The notes below the pieces were generated by a model, which saw nothing but the letters and a program-made list of their open reading frames with translations, was not told the DNA's origin and did not search any database. A program made the position numbers and the translations under genes. Below, piece by piece: positions 41,801 to 49,948 of a DNA stretch of 64,000 nt. Source of the stretch: Hamadaea sp013361475. Lineage in GTDB: Bacteria; Actinomycetota; Actinomycetes; Mycobacteriales; Micromonosporaceae. The stretch lies in assembly GCF_040654195.1 (NCBI RefSeq), contig NZ_JBFAHM010000005.1, forward strand, positions 124,001 to 188,000, read 5' to 3'. Each line of letters starts with the position of its first letter. Position 1 is the first letter of the stretch.

Positions 41801-44710
41801 TGGATCTCAGCCACCAACGACGTGTCCCGCACCGAGTACGCCTACGACACGGCCGGCCGGGTCAGCGACAAGATCTTCCTGGTCAAAGGCATTGAACAGT
41901 GGCGCACCAGCTACCGCTACGGCGGAAACACCGCACAGTGGATGACCACGACGATCGCGCCGGAGGGCGGGACGTCGACCGCGACGCTGACCGACGCCCA
42001 GGGACGAACCGTCGAACTGCGGCAGTACCACGACCGTGGGGCGACCGGCGACTTCGACCCGACCACCTACGCGTACGCGCCGAGAGGGGACCTCCGGCAG
42101 GTCACCGATCCGGCCAAAAACATCTGGCGATTCGAGTACGACCTGCAGGGACGGCAGACGGCCGTCGACGACCCGGACACCGGGATCACCCGGCGGGCGT
42201 ACAACGCAGGTGGACAGCTCACCTCCACGACCGACGGCAACGGCGCTCAGCTTTCGTACGCGTACGACAAGATCGGCCGGCCGACCAAGGTCTGGCAGGG
42301 TGCCGCGAACACCGGCAAACTGACGATCGAACGGACCTACGACGGCACCACCCGCGGCACCGGTTACGCGTACGCCTCGACGCACTGGATCGACGGCCAG
42401 GCCTGGAAGACCGAAGTCCGTAAATACACCCTCGACGGCAAGCCGCAGCAGATCTACACCTACCTGCCGGCGGCAGCCGGGGCCTTGGCGGGGACCTACT
42501 GGGAGTCCTTCACCTACTACGCGAACGGCGCGCCGCTGACGTCGACCGCCAGCGCGGCCGGTGGGCTCGCCGAGGAAAGCATGAACTACTACTACGACGC
42601 GATGGGCCAGCCGACCCGGGTGACCGGCAGCGGCGACGACTTCGGCGAGGGCCATGTCTACGTGGACGCGGCCGTCTACTCCCCGTACGGGCAGCTGCTG
42701 CAGCGCAAGCTCGGCGACCCCGACGCCGTCGGCGGCACAACCGGGCAAGCCTGGCAGACCTGGATCTACGAGGAGGGCACCGGCCGGCTCAGCGAGTTCT
42801 ACTTCGACAAGGACTCCGCCGGTTCCGAGACCAGCGGCAACAACGGAGTCGCGGCCCTGTCCTACAAGTACGACGACTCGGGCAACGTCCGGTCCATCAC
42901 CGACAACCCCGAGCACAGCTCCCCGGCCCTCGACCCGGAGACGCAGTGCTTCCAGTACGACCACCTGCAGCGGCTGACCCAGGCCTGGGCACAAGCCGGT
43001 ACGAGCGCCTGCGCCTCGACTCCGTCGTCGACCGCCGTCGGGGGACCAGGTGCGTACTGGTCAACCTACGAATACGACCTGACCGGCAACCGGATCGCCG
43101 AGACGAAATGGAGCCCCAGCGGCTCGGTCAAGAACCAGTACGCCTACCCCAAGGCCGGCACGGACAACCCGCACCAGGTGACCACCGTGACGCCCGCCTC
43201 CGGTGGGGGAGGATCGGCAGCGTTCACCTACGACGCCGCCGGTAACACCACCAGAATTCAGCGCGGCACCGACGTCGACACGCTGAGCTGGACACCGGAC
43301 GGACGGGTCGCGACGATCGCCAGCACCGAGGGAACAACGAAGTTCTTCGACGGCGCCGACGGCAACCGGCTGCTGCGAGCCGACCCCAACGGCGACCTGA
43401 CAGCCTGGGTGGCCGGCTACGAGCTGACCTACACCGCCGCCACCGCCGCCGTGGAAGCCACCCGGTACTACGACCACGGCACCGGGGTCGTCGGCCTGCG
43501 CGTCGGCAAGGGCGACATCCAATGGCTGGCCGCCGACCACCACGGCAGCGGCCAATGGATCGTCAACGGCGACACCCTCACCGCCACCGTGCGCCGCTAC
43601 GACCCGTTCGGCAACCTGCGGTCACCCAGCGCCACAGCCTGGCCCGACCAGCACGGCTTCATCGGCGGCATCGACAACACCGACATCGCGCTCACCACCG
43701 TCGGCGCCCGCGAATACAACCCGGCCGCCGGCCGGTTCATCTCCGCGGACCCGATCGCCAACTACCTCAGCCCCCAACAACTCAACGGGTACGCGTACGC
43801 GTCGAACAGCCCGCTGGCCAAGTCCGATCCGAGCGGACTATATGAAACCCAATGCAGCGCGGGCGTCTCCGGATGCAGCGCCAGCGGCATGGACATCAGC
43901 GCCAGCTGCCAAGCCGGCGGATACGCCTGCACCAACAGCAGCGGCGACAACCTCGGAAGTTGCGGGGCGATGGGAACATGCCGCGGCGACGAGGGACTCA
44001 CCAGCTCCGACACGACCATCAAGATGAAGGGAGGCAACGAACTCGTCATCGCCGACGACGGCATCTACCTCAACGGCGTACCGATCACCGGGGCATCCGA
44101 CGACCCCTTCGAATTCACCCGCGACGTCATCGACACCATGGAGGAATTCGACCTCTCCAGCAGCGGCTGGGACACCATCAGGGCGCTGTATCTCACCTGC
44201 GAAAGCTCCGAGAAGTACGAGGGATGCAACGGATACAGCCGAGCTTTGTCCGACTCCTATGACGTCGCCATGTGCGCCACCGGCGAGGACTGCGTCGACA
44301 TCGAGTTCTGCAGCGGCAACGACTGCGAGTACGTGAACGCCGAAGATGTTGTCGAAGCGGCACAAGAACTGGAAGGCGGCGGCGACGGATCCGGTGCGTA
44401 CATCGCCATCGCGACGAGCTTCGGCCTCGTCGGGAGCGGTGGGAACGGCGCATGCTCCGACAGCGAAGTACAAGCAGTGATGTGCGGCCAATCCGGCACG
44501 ATGGCGAACACCATGCAGGTGATCAACGGTTGCTTCGGCTATTCGAGCACACCCAACAACGACTGTCTGAAGGCGGTCGTCTCGGCGGCGACGTCCACGC
44601 TCAACAGCTTCGCCGCGAACATGGCTGCAGGGCGTATGTCCACGAACCCGCTGGGAGAAAATCCCAAGATCTGGGGCAACGACTACTCGGCCAGGGGACG
44701 AACCTTCTGA
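38828..44710 (+). CDS. secreted RHS/YD-repeat polymorphic-toxin-like protein
   Basis: 1960 aa from ATG 38828, with GAGGAG at 38815-38820; an ATG at 38813 overlapping the previous stop is possible. A signal peptide ends near AAAEDG. An N-terminal beta domain has the SpvB/RHS-like opening 'SYGMRIPPAAGPTPGVSLAYSS...WIGDGWSYSPSFIERTY'. Many YD repeats follow (YDxxGRxT/V) from about residue 780 to 1600. The conserved RHS core end is VGAREYNPAAGRFISADPI...LNGYAYASNSPLAKSDPSGL (residue 1671). The final 290 or so residues are a variable, Cys-rich C-terminus that I cannot assign. No signature for autoproteolysis is clear. This is the usual layout of a contact-dependent or secreted toxin. Confidence 0.85.
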   Translation: MFTSRFTRFSAGPIAAVLVATLIVTGSPAAAEDGFSRSPQPFDSTAVEPVSGTASAFQDGAANWTGSAANAVGASGSGDWSATDLPHTGAWTHGGSSGGFTYSYGMRIPPAAGPTPGVSLAYSSASHDGRTSGTNNQASWIGDGWSYSPSFIERTYVSCGAESEEDGNQGDDPTGDLCWEGDSPSLTISLNGTSGSLVRDDETGKWRSAADANWRIERVGSVAGSGAASTERWVVTTTDGMKHYFASTASSRLTVPVFGNHSGEACYKSGDFEGSRCDQAYRWMLDYSVDVHGNLLRYTYGTTTGRYAPAVATDSTATYVREAWLLKIEYGLRDGSTAGPTAKVEFTTADRCLSDCRDVSNKPKKANWPDTPWDLNCESSTDCETYSPAFFSTKRLTGVATYVANGTSFRKVDSWALTHKFKDYGDEEQVVLWLAAVRHSGHVGGTASEPPVEFGGTFYENRVDLGEAWPAIWRPRLTSIKNETGGVTTINYSEPDCGPGDIPADHHANSRRCYPVKYTPEGLREPVDAYFHKYVVRSIAEADAVGGGPVVWRFYDYSTAGGGTSALWGWNDAEFVPKDDRDWNQWRGYAEVTTRVGDPADVGPQQRSRTRYFRGFDGDKQPSGTRSVSVTDSQGNTAVDHRSLAGMVWETASYDDTTIIGSTTTWYWHSRTAVRTYEGGKVEAFLTGAARTDTRTLLAGSSWRKTRSQNTFDAHGRVVTVDDTGDLAVTGDEKCQRTTYADNATAWLYGAVATQQVVSVTCTATPNLPADLISSIRAYYDGNTSYTVAPAKGLMTKAETLDSWSDGAAVYATMGTSTFDALGRALTKTDALGAVTKTVYTPAGAGPVTQTTVTNAVGHVTTTTMEPAWGAVTKTVAPNTGVSTLTYDPLGRTTAVWTPGRDPQTVGATKLFSYKVSQTEPSAVTTKALLPDETYLTSITLYDSLSRERQTQAQTYGGRLISQTVYDSYGRAKVESGPVFNNQSGPTGKLVWISATNDVSRTEYAYDTAGRVSDKIFLVKGIEQWRTSYRYGGNTAQWMTTTIAPEGGTSTATLTDAQGRTVELRQYHDRGATGDFDPTTYAYAPRGDLRQVTDPAKNIWRFEYDLQGRQTAVDDPDTGITRRAYNAGGQLTSTTDGNGAQLSYAYDKIGRPTKVWQGAANTGKLTIERTYDGTTRGTGYAYASTHWIDGQAWKTEVRKYTLDGKPQQIYTYLPAAAGALAGTYWESFTYYANGAPLTSTASAAGGLAEESMNYYYDAMGQPTRVTGSGDDFGEGHVYVDAAVYSPYGQLLQRKLGDPDAVGGTTGQAWQTWIYEEGTGRLSEFYFDKDSAGSETSGNNGVAALSYKYDDSGNVRSITDNPEHSSPALDPETQCFQYDHLQRLTQAWAQAGTSACASTPSSTAVGGPGAYWSTYEYDLTGNRIAETKWSPSGSVKNQYAYPKAGTDNPHQVTTVTPASGGGGSAAFTYDAAGNTTRIQRGTDVDTLSWTPDGRVATIASTEGTTKFFDGADGNRLLRADPNGDLTAWVAGYELTYTAATAAVEATRYYDHGTGVVGLRVGKGDIQWLAADHHGSGQWIVNGDTLTATVRRYDPFGNLRSPSATAWPDQHGFIGGIDNTDIALTTVGAREYNPAAGRFISADPIANYLSPQQLNGYAYASNSPLAKSDPSGLYETQCSAGVSGCSASGMDISASCQAGGYACTNSSGDNLGSCGAMGTCRGDEGLTSSDTTIKMKGGNELVIADDGIYLNGVPITGASDDPFEFTRDVIDTMEEFDLSSSGWDTIRALYLTCESSEKYEGCNGYSRALSDSYDVAMCATGEDCVDIEFCSGNDCEYVNAEDVVEAAQELEGGGDGSGAYIAIATSFGLVGSGGNGACSDSEVQAVMCGQSGTMANTMQVINGCFGYSSTPNNDCLKAVVSAATSTLNSFAANMAAGRMSTNPLGENPKIWGNDYSARGRTF

Positions 44711-45095
44711 CAGGCTTGCTCATCGCGGCAGGTCGCCGATGAAGAGCTCAACGGCCGGGGGGAGTGCTCCATCACGAGAACGCCTCCCGGCCGCGAACTG
44801 TGATCCGCGCCGGCCAGAGGGAGCCTCGCCGACGCGCGGATCAGGTTTGCGCCCGGTCTAGAAGATCTCCGGAAAGCAGAAGAGCCGGTCGTCATCGACC
44901 GGCTCAAATCTTGGTGCCCCGTGGGCACTCGTGATCTTCCTCGTCCGCGACGACCAGTACACTACTATGCAAGCCCTGTACAGACGTCATCGATTGACGC
45001 CGGGCCTCCGGCGTGCGAGCAATTTCCCCACCAGATCGACTCGGCGACACGATATGTGTGCGGCCGCAGGTTTCGCGGACGGGCGCGATCCTGCC
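44711..45095. other. intergenic, terminator hairpins, no evident immunity gene
   Basis: 385 bp after the RHS stop. It contains the 10-bp-stem hairpin at 44882-44905 and a second small hairpin (GGTGCCC-CGT-GGGCACT, 44912-44929). No ORF with convincing codon bias or a ribosome site in the plus direction was seen. An immunity gene, if it exists, is not immediately adjacent. Confidence 0.55.
44882..44905 (+). terminator. hairpin terminator downstream of the RHS gene
   Basis: GAGCCGGTCG-TCAT-CGACCGGCTC, a perfect 10-bp stem followed by AAATCTTGG. A near-identical stem (GAGCCGGTCGA) recurs at 55872-55897 next to the tRNA-Lys remnant. Confidence 0.65.
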
Positions 45096-45404
45096 TTAGC
45101 GCTGACGCCGCCGTTCGACCTCGTAGAGCTCCTGTACGCGTGCCATGAACGAGTCCGGCACGACACCGTGCTTACGCAGAATCCGGCGGTCGTCGGGGCC
45201 AAGTTCCCGAGCGGCGTCGTCAACGGCGAAGGCGTACGCCTGATGCCGATCGTCGGCGAGGTCCTGGGCCATGTCCGCGACCACGCCGAGACGGCCAGCG
45301 CCGAAGATGCGCAGAAAGATGGACGGACGCGTCTTGGCACCGATCTGGTCACGCACCGCCAGCCAGCACAGCCGCTCATCGGTCAGCCCGTATTCCGCGT
45401 CCAC
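45096..45404 (-). CDS. small hypothetical protein
   Basis: 102 aa, GTG start, MDAEYGLTDERLCWLAVRDQ. Soluble and helical, with a C-terminal basic-acidic helix (ARVQELYEVERRRQR). No domain recognised. The ribosome site is weak. It is oriented toward the RHS gene and lies at the left border of the mosaic region. An immunity role for the RHS C-terminus is possible by proximity only; genes in opposite orientation are unusual for that. Confidence 0.45.
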   Translation of the reverse strand: MDAEYGLTDERLCWLAVRDQIGAKTRPSIFLRIFGAGRLGVVADMAQDLADDRHQAYAFAVDDAARELGPDDRRILRKHGVVPDSFMARVQELYEVERRRQR

Positions 45405-45508
45405 GGAGGCACTTAACTAAACCCAGCCGACAGTGGCAAGAACGCAAACCCGCGGCAGTGGCTTGCCCTGCCTCGCACGCGCCGGAGGGACTATGATGTC
45501 CTGCCCGT

Positions 45509-45853
45509 ATGGAAGCTGACAGTGCCGAGCGGTTCGTCTCCATTCCCTTGACGCGCGCAATCGAGGCCGCCCGGGACTTGGAGAACATCGTGATCTCACT
45601 GGACCGGATCGGCTCACATATCGGCAGCGGCACCGCCGATGCTCAAACGCTTGACCGGTTCATGACCGAGTGGCTCGTGGGCCCGCGCCTGTCCCGGGTC
45701 CGTATGGATCTGTGGAATGCGGTTGCGCGGGAGATAGGCGAGGAAGCGGTCGAGGAGATCGCCGAAGCGGTGCCCTGTTTCCCGGAGCCGGTTCCTGAGG
45801 AGGTCCTGGCGCTTGACGAGCGTCTGCGTCGCCTGAATGAGCAGTGGCAATGA
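45509..45853 (+). CDS. small acidic hypothetical protein
   Basis: 114 aa starting MEADSAERFVSIPLTRAIEAARDLENIV. It is helical and rich in Glu, with no signal peptide or membrane segment and no recognised domain. It stands alone between the RHS locus and an IS5-like element. It could be a displaced immunity protein for the RHS toxin (acidic, small, same strand) or an unrelated island gene. Confidence 0.5.
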   Translation: MEADSAERFVSIPLTRAIEAARDLENIVISLDRIGSHIGSGTADAQTLDRFMTEWLVGPRLSRVRMDLWNAVAREIGEEAVEEIAEAVPCFPEPVPEEVLALDERLRRLNEQWQ

Positions 45854-46006
45854 CGTCGCGTCACGGTTGTACGCACGTGATCCATGTCGGGGCAGGCGTT
45901 GATCCTTTGCGGGAGCGCTTGGTGATTTTCAGCGCTTGCAGTTGTACGGGTTTCCAGCAGCAGCACCGATTGCGATACGGGTCCCTGGCTCGGCCTCCGT
46001 TGGCGC

Positions 46007-46042
46007 GGCTAAGTGAATAATTCATGAGGCGAACGTCGATGT
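46007..46042 (+). repeat. left terminal inverted repeat of the IS5-like element
   Basis: Begins GGCTAAGTGAATAATTCATG. It overlaps the last codons and stop of the transposase gene (TGA at 46022-46024 on the minus strand). Confidence 0.65.
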
Positions 46043-46852
46043 CCGGTAGATCTCCAGGTTCGTGATCGCGGCGAGCGTCGCTGCGAAGTTGGCGGTCAGT
46101 CGGCGGTAGCCGGTGGCGAGGATTCGCCAGTTCTTGAGGTGGGCGATGCACCGTTCCACGCAGGCTCGCTGGGAGGCGATCAGCTTGTTGAACTCGCGAG
46201 CGTGGACGCCGAGCAGGTCTTGGCCGGTGCGCCGTTCGGGGACGAGCAGGCCCGTGCCGGTGTAAGCGGTGTCGGCGAATCCGCCCGGTCCGCCGTCGGC
46301 ATGCAGACGGCCTGCGAATCGCGCGGCCAGGCCGGATTCTCGCCAGGCGCGGGCGTCGTGCATCGCGCCGGGCATCGGGTCACCGGTCATGATCAGTCGG
46401 CCGCGCCAGGAGGCGACGACCTGGATGTTGAACCCGCAGCGATGTCGTTTCCCGGAGTACATGCCAGACGTGTACGTGTTGGCGCGCCGGTCGCCGATCG
46501 GCGCGAGGAACCCGTCGACGCGCACCGTGGAACGCAGCTCGCGTTCGGCGACCCGTTCAGCCAGCGGCGATAACACGTCGGTGAGGATCGGGATCAGCAT
46601 TGTGATCAGACGGGAGATCGTGGGCTGGGAACAGCCGAACAGCTCGGCAAGCAGGCGCTGGGGAAGATTGTGGCGTAGGTACAGCAGGACGACGAGCACC
46701 GATCGGTGCGGGTCCAGGGCGCGATGGCGGTGCGCCCGCCACACTCCGCCATCGGTCAACTGCTCGACGAGGTGGTCTACTTGATCGGAGGCGAGGCCGG
46801 TCATATTCTCGACGCGCAACGGCCGGTCTCCGCTTGTTACGGTGGTCCACAC
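46022..46852 (-). CDS. IS5-family (DDE_Tnp_4) transposase
   Basis: 276 aa. An N-terminal helix-turn-helix (LAELFGCSQPTISRLITMLI, about residues 70-90) precedes a DDE domain. The first Asp is in VRVDGFLAPIGD, the second in GGFADTAYTGTG, and the Glu in RACVERCIAHLKNWRIL. This matches the HTH_Tnp_4/DDE_Tnp_4 group. It looks intact. The reading frame ends inside the left terminal repeat. Confidence 0.88.
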   Translation of the reverse strand: MWTTVTSGDRPLRVENMTGLASDQVDHLVEQLTDGGVWRAHRHRALDPHRSVLVVLLYLRHNLPQRLLAELFGCSQPTISRLITMLIPILTDVLSPLAERVAERELRSTVRVDGFLAPIGDRRANTYTSGMYSGKRHRCGFNIQVVASWRGRLIMTGDPMPGAMHDARAWRESGLAARFAGRLHADGGPGGFADTAYTGTGLLVPERRTGQDLLGVHAREFNKLIASQRACVERCIAHLKNWRILATGYRRLTANFAATLAAITNLEIYRTSTFAS

Positions 46853-46974
46853 AACCCCGGTGATCTACGCGCGACCGGCCGTTGTGTCCACATGCGACAG
46901 GTTACATCTTGATCACTGCGGCTGTCGGCTCTCGCTCGACGTCAGCCCGATGAGTCACAGCGAGGAGCAAGGCG

Positions 46975-47316
46975 GTGGACGTCAGTCCGGCCCATCAGGC
47001 CGTCGAGATGGGCTTGTCCAAGGAACTCTATGAGCTGCTCAAGGCCGGCGCGGATGTGCACGAGGAGCATGACGGCCTGACCCTGCTGCACCACGCGCTG
47101 GACGTCGAGATCGATGCGGTTCGGCAAACCGGTGCAGAGTTCCACGCCGACATGACCACGCTGCTGTTGTTGATGGGTGCCGACCCGACGCGCCGATCGC
47201 ATGGCGGCCGAGGGGTGAGCTCCGAGCATGTGGCGTTCGTGGAGGGCCACTGGCTCGCCTTGCTGCATTTCGAGGAGTGGAAGCGCGCGCATCCCACATC
47301 GACGCTCGTCTCATGA
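46975..47316 (+). CDS. ankyrin-repeat protein, apparent IS passenger
   Basis: 113 aa. It has ankyrin-type helices (SPAHQAVEMGLSKELYELLKAGADVHEEHDGLTLLHHALDVEIDA and LLLLMGADPTRRSHGGRGVSSEHVAF), the layout of small actinobacterial ankyrin proteins. The last residues (HPTSTLVS) are encoded by the right terminal repeat of the IS5-like element, and resemble the end of the transposase (RTSTFAS) for the same reason. The gene may have gained this tail by capture. The function of such ankyrin proteins is unknown; they usually mediate protein binding. Confidence 0.7.
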   Translation: MDVSPAHQAVEMGLSKELYELLKAGADVHEEHDGLTLLHHALDVEIDAVRQTGAEFHADMTTLLLLMGADPTRRSHGGRGVSSEHVAFVEGHWLALLHFEEWKRAHPTSTLVS

Positions 47317-47331
47317 ATAACGCACTAAGCC
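47296..47331 (-). repeat. right terminal inverted repeat of the IS5-like element
   Basis: The reverse complement reads GGCTTAGTGCGTTATTCATG at its outer end. It matches the left repeat at 30 of 36 positions and supplies the stop codon of the ankyrin gene. Confidence 0.6.
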
Positions 47332-47370
47332 TCCGGTGTGACCGGGATCTGCGAAGCGCTCCTACCGCGT

Positions 47371-47770
47371 TCACCCCTGGGTTGCGAGGGTCTGCCACAG
47401 GAATTGGATCTTGAGGGCGTCGTTGTGTGCTTGTTGCTGGTGGTCGGCCGCGGCGGCGTGGCCGCCGTCGGTGTTTTCGTAGTAGGTGACGTCGTAGCCG
47501 TGTTCGGTGAGGCGGGCAGCCATTTTGCGGGCGTGGCCGGGGTGGACGCGGTCGTCGCGGGTGGAGGTGATCAGTAGCAGCGGTGGATATTTCTGGCCGG
47601 GTTGGACGTTGTGGTACGGCGAGTATTGGGACAGGTAGGCCCAGTCTTCGGGGTTGTCGAGGTTGCCGTATTCGGCGGTCCAGGAGGCGACGGCGAGCAG
47701 TGCGTGGAAGGTGCGCATGTCCAGCAGCGGTACTTCGGCGATGATGGTGCCGAACAGGTGCGGCCCATCA
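47371..47770 (-). pseudogene. prolyl oligopeptidase (S9) C-terminal fragment
   Basis: Homology to the end of S9A prolyl oligopeptidases starts near LFGTIIAEVPLLDM and runs through YLSQYSPYHNVQPGQKYPPLLL. The catalytic Asp region is STRDDRVHPGHARKM and the catalytic His region is DGGHAAAADHQQ. The propeller and the nucleophilic Ser (GGSNGG motif) are missing. Upstream of about 47770 the reading continues into unrelated sequence shared with the divergent gene at 47786. The remaining 130 or so residues cannot form an active peptidase. Confidence 0.8.
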
Positions 47771-47785
47771 GCTCGGGGAGTATGA

Positions 47786-48385
47786 ATGCGAACGGCAATG
47801 AAATGGCATCCGCGTCGACGAGTCCTTGCGGCCGTGTTTTCAATCGTCATCGTGCTCGCCGCGTGGCAAGCGACCTACACCATCGCCAACCAGCCGCCGT
47901 TCGGGGCGGACGACGTAGACGTCAACGTCACCTTTTCCCTGACCCAGACGAACGGGCTGAGCCAGGATTGTGCCGAGATTGGGCTAAACTGCGGGAGTTG
48001 CAGCAAACTGGGCACGGCTGGTCAGGCCATTCTGGCGACCGTGACGCTTAACTTGCCTGCCTCGGCTCACCAGCATCCGGGGCACTTCTACCTAGTACTA
48101 GTTGATGCCGATACACAGCAACTTGCGACAGGCATGCTTGGACCTGGCGGTGAGGGACTAAGTCTTCGACTCACTCCTGCTCCAGAACAATGGCTCGCTC
48201 CGCTCGAGACGACCGACGCATCCGAACAGGCTGCCCTTCAAATCCAACCTGACAGCCGTGTTCTTTCGTTCGCGTCGGCAATCATGAGTCGCGCCGGTGC
48301 AGTGACCTACCGTCTAGCCCTCGGACTGATCTATAAGGGCGAAAACGGGCGACATATTGGGCGAAACGAGGCGATGGCGTTGTAA
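47786..48385 (+). CDS. hypothetical membrane-anchored/secreted protein
   Basis: 199 aa with GGGGAG six bases before the ATG. An N-terminal signal anchor (RRRVLAAVFSIVIVLAAWQATYTIA) leads to an extracytoplasmic domain with four Cys early on (QDCAEIGLNCGSCSK). No family recognised. Codon use is less GC-biased near the 3' end, with several rare A/T-ending codons, suggesting recent transfer. Its start abuts the breakpoint of the truncated peptidase gene, so it probably arrived with the event that truncated it. Confidence 0.55.
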   Translation: MRTAMKWHPRRRVLAAVFSIVIVLAAWQATYTIANQPPFGADDVDVNVTFSLTQTNGLSQDCAEIGLNCGSCSKLGTAGQAILATVTLNLPASAHQHPGHFYLVLVDADTQQLATGMLGPGGEGLSLRLTPAPEQWLAPLETTDASEQAALQIQPDSRVLSFASAIMSRAGAVTYRLALGLIYKGENGRHIGRNEAMAL

Positions 48386-48514
48386 ACATCCGGCATGACC
48401 ATTGAACGGCCCGTTGACGACGACGCCCTGTGCGCAGAGGCCCGTTCATCAGCGGTGGCGCACAGGCCGATAGCCCGCGAGTAGTAGTCCACCGACACGG
48501 CCGTCGTGCTGGAT

Positions 48515-49828
48515 TCAAGCTTGAGAGCTGCCGGCCTCGGGCCGTCGCTGAGCTGCATCGAGAATCATGCGGGCTGTCGCCTGTGCCTGTCGGTTGTCGA
48601 TGTCGGACAACACGCTGATGTAGATCTTGGCGGTGGTGACCGGGCTGGAGTGGCCGAGCCGCTCCTGGACGTACTTCAAGTCGGCTTGGGCTGCGAAGGC
48701 CAAGGTTGCCGCTCCGTGCCGCAGGTCATGCAGGCGGACGGGTGGAAGTCCGCTAGTTCGGACGGCCTTGAGGAACTGGTGGCTCATCGTGGAGGGTCGC
48801 ATCGGACGGCCGGCGATCGTGGTGAAGACGCGGCCTTCGCTGTCGTGCCGCCAGGCGAAGGACTTTTGATCCTGCAGGTCTCGATGCTTCTGGAGGACGG
48901 CGATCGTCCCGTCGTCGAGCGTGACGGTTCGCTTGCTGGTAACGCTCTTGGGTGGCTGTCGATGGATGCGTCCGGCTATGCAGATGGTCTGCCGGGCGAC
49001 GGTCAGTGTCTTGTCTTCCACGTCGATGTCGCACCAGCGCAGGCCCGCCAGTTCGCCGCGACGTAGTCCGCATAGGAGAGCGACCCACCACAAGGCGAAT
49101 GTGCGGGTCTTGCTGGGTGTGCGTGAAGAACTCGGCGACGTGGCGGACGTCCCAGACGGCGACGGTGGGCCGGATACCGTCGACGCGCCAGTTGCGTTCG
49201 CGTCGTTCGGTCCAGAGCACGGCATGGCTCGAGCTGGGACGTGGTGGTCGTGCCGCGGCGGCGACGTTGCTGGTGATGAGTCCGTCGCGAACGGCTGCGC
49301 CGAGGGCGGACCGCAGCGTTGCGAGAGTCCGCCGTATAGTCGCGGCCGAGATGAGCTCGCCATCGGGGCGCTGTCGTCCTGACAAGACCTCAGCGCGCTT
49401 TGGACCTGCCGGGTGGTCAGGTCGGCCAGAACGAAATGCCCGAGGTTTGGTACGAGGTAGAGGCGAACGTGCTGGGCGTAGCTGTTGACGGTGGTGGGTC
49501 GCAGGACGTCACTGATGTCGACCAGCCATTGGCGCGGCCAGCGCTCAAGCGTCCACACCTTGCCTGCGGCGAGACCCGACGGTTGGTCGAGGACCTGATC
49601 GCGTGCGGTGCGGGCTTCGGCACAGGTGGCGTATCCGCCGCGGCGTAGGCGCTGGCGTCGGCCGCGTTGCGTGGGGAGTTTGACGGCGAAGTACCAGGCG
49701 CCGTGCCCAGGATCGGTCAGCTGTGGGCAGAGGCTGCCGCTACGGCGACCCGTTGCCGGGTTGACACAGCCGCAGCGTTTGAACAGGTTCTTGTCGTCGT
49801 GTCCGGGGGTGTCGAGCAGGGTCTTCAT
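48515..49828 (-). pseudogene. tyrosine site-specific integrase with two compensating frameshifts
   Basis: Start ATG 49828 with GGAG upstream. The N-terminal zinc-like segment (FKRCGCVNPATGRRSGSLCPQL), SAM-like core-binding start and C-terminal catalytic region are in one frame. The catalytic region has LLCGLRRGELAGLRW with the catalytic Arg, HDLRHGAATLAFA (H-x-x-R), and LGHSS...AKIYISVL with the nucleophilic Tyr. The middle (about 49380 to 49090) is only sensible in another frame, where it reads SAATIRRTLATLRSALGAAVRDG. Two shifts restore frame, so the protein as encoded would have a nonsense middle of about 95 residues. It is homologous to the intact integrase at 56307-57692. Confidence 0.8.
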
Positions 49829-49948
49829 GTCAGACTCCTTCGATGGCGGCTCAGGCAAGCCGGTCGTTCGAAGGACTGCCAGATCGTGTGATGTTGTCGC
49901 AGATGTCCGCCGATTCACCCGCAGGACGGACCGGTGGGGCCGAGACAA

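Larger units (their letters stand above)
46007..47331. mobile_element. IS5-like insertion element with terminal inverted repeats and a passenger ankyrin gene
   Basis: The 36 bases at 46007-46042 and the reverse complement of 47296-47331 match at 30 of 36 positions, with a shared TTATTCATGAG/AATTCATGAG core. The bases CTAAG occur at both tips (46009-46013 and 47325-47329), consistent with a short TAA or CTAAG target duplication. Inside are a DDE transposase gene reading out toward the left end and an ankyrin-repeat gene reading out toward the right end. Each gene's TGA is supplied by its terminal repeat. An alternative is that the right repeat is a remnant of a second, inverted transposase copy. 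Confidence 0.6.

Noticed and set aside
44912..44975. A tRNA on the minus strand ending in GGGGCACCA
   Set aside because: The CCA-like end is there, but no T loop of TTCRANY form or anticodon arm can be drawn.
44932..45416. Plus-strand 161-codon frame opposite the small gene at 45096-45404
   Set aside because: No ribosome site, odd composition, and it spans the hairpin-rich intergenic area; the minus-strand frame is only weakly better supported.
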